The notes under the pieces were generated by a model. The model did no database searches, was not told the origin of the DNA, and saw only the letters and a list, made by a program, of their open reading frames with translations. This document shows, piece after piece, positions 63,878 to 64,000 of a DNA stretch of 64,000 nt (position 1 is the first letter of the stretch; the number at the start of each line of letters is the position of its first letter). The DNA lies in the NCBI GenBank assembly GCA_012103475.1, contig WLWS01000001.1:186001-250000 (forward strand). Direction: 5' to 3'. A program made the translations under genes and the position numbers. The DNA comes from Gammaproteobacteria bacterium (lineage in GTDB: Bacteria; Pseudomonadota; Gammaproteobacteria; Eutrophobiales; Eutrophobiaceae).

Positions 63878-64000
63878 ATCATGGTCCTCCAATAAAGCGC
63901 TTCATACATTGGAATGATACGGTCCGCATCAAATCGTAAGGCACTTTCCCGCGCTTGTTTACGATGGCGGCTACGAAATTCAGAATCCAGGACTAATTCG
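63874..64000 (-). CDS. Glycosyltransferase C-terminal end, BshA-like (truncated by window edge)
   Basis: Only the last 41 residues are in view, reading through the edge. They end LRFDADRIIPMYEALYWRTM, which resembles the final helix of GT4 glycosyltransferases such as BshA (F-x-x-x-I-x-x-YEALY). The stop overlaps the BshB1-like start (ATGA). The assignment rests on this short segment and on the neighbour. Confidence 0.6.
   Translation of the reverse strand, partial: ELVLDSEFRSRHRKQARESALRFDADRIIPMYEALYWRTMI

Noticed and set aside
1-64000. Mobile elements, tRNA or rRNA genes, prophage or defence islands
   Set aside because: No transposase, integrase, phage, toxin-antitoxin or restriction-type protein and no RNA gene pattern was found in any frame.

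Overview
The window looks like a chromosomal stretch of a heterotrophic, probably marine gammaproteobacterium. The evidence is a FimV-type domain, a complete napEFDABC operon with an FNR/Anr box, a DUF2628/pilin-type membrane protein, a TonB-dependent receptor, and many lipoprotein or Tat-exported enzymes. Base composition is moderate, by eye just under 50% GC. The genus cannot be fixed from sequence alone. There are no rRNA or tRNA genes, insertion sequences or CRISPR arrays. The theme is catabolism of aromatic and sulfated organic compounds.

Left part (1-22.7 kb). Two MFS transporters are followed by a plus-strand trio: a membrane Ser/Thr kinase with an external SUMF1-like domain, a FimV-like exported protein ending in His/Met repeats, and a secreted MsrA. 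A long minus-strand run from about 20.64 kb down to 5.83 kb then reads: amidohydrolase lipoprotein, sulfatase lipoprotein, alpha/beta hydrolase, ferredoxin, catechol 2,3-dioxygenase, GST, GlcG/HbpS protein, and the lower meta-cleavage enzymes DmpC, E, F, G and H. It ends with an HCCA-isomerase-like protein, a TauE/SafE exporter, a second GST and a TauD-type dioxygenase. This is a catechol meta-cleavage pathway to pyruvate and acetyl-CoA, flanked by organosulfur functions. A RidA/OYE pair is divergent from it across a strong palindrome.

Middle part (22.7-43.4 kb). A TonB receptor and an AraC regulator are followed by a second sulfatase, a zinc alcohol dehydrogenase, a BBE-type flavoprotein and a two-gene GMC dehydrogenase. 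Next come a TPR membrane protein and a PHP-type metallohydrolase, then napEFDABC. An unknown exported protein diverges from nap, and next to it lies a large membrane protein whose kinase domain has lost all catalytic motifs and which ends in a pilin-like domain.

Right part (43.4-64 kb). A tightly coupled minus-strand operon encodes two paralogous VAO/4-cresol-dehydrogenase-type flavoproteins, a cytochrome c, a UbiD decarboxylase with its VdcD-like zinc-ribbon subunit, and a small exported protein. Together these suggest para-alkylphenol or hydroxybenzyl oxidation and non-oxidative decarboxylation, plausibly feeding catechol formation. Upstream are two Rieske oxygenase alpha subunits, an EthD protein, an unknown small protein and a SnoaL-CDGSH fusion, with a divergent MarR-like regulator. 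The rest is a set of small catabolic or detoxification genes: GFA, a racemase-fold protein without its cysteines, DJ-1/PfpI, nitroreductase, MFS, a frameshifted esterase, isochorismatase and amidohydrolase. The window ends with DinB and a BshB1-like deacetylase behind the tail of a glycosyltransferase.

The most unusual items are the pseudokinase-DUF2628-pilin protein, the SnoaL-CDGSH fusion beside reductase-less Rieske oxygenases, the His/Met repeat protein beside MsrA, and the paired VAO flavoproteins in the UbiD operon.
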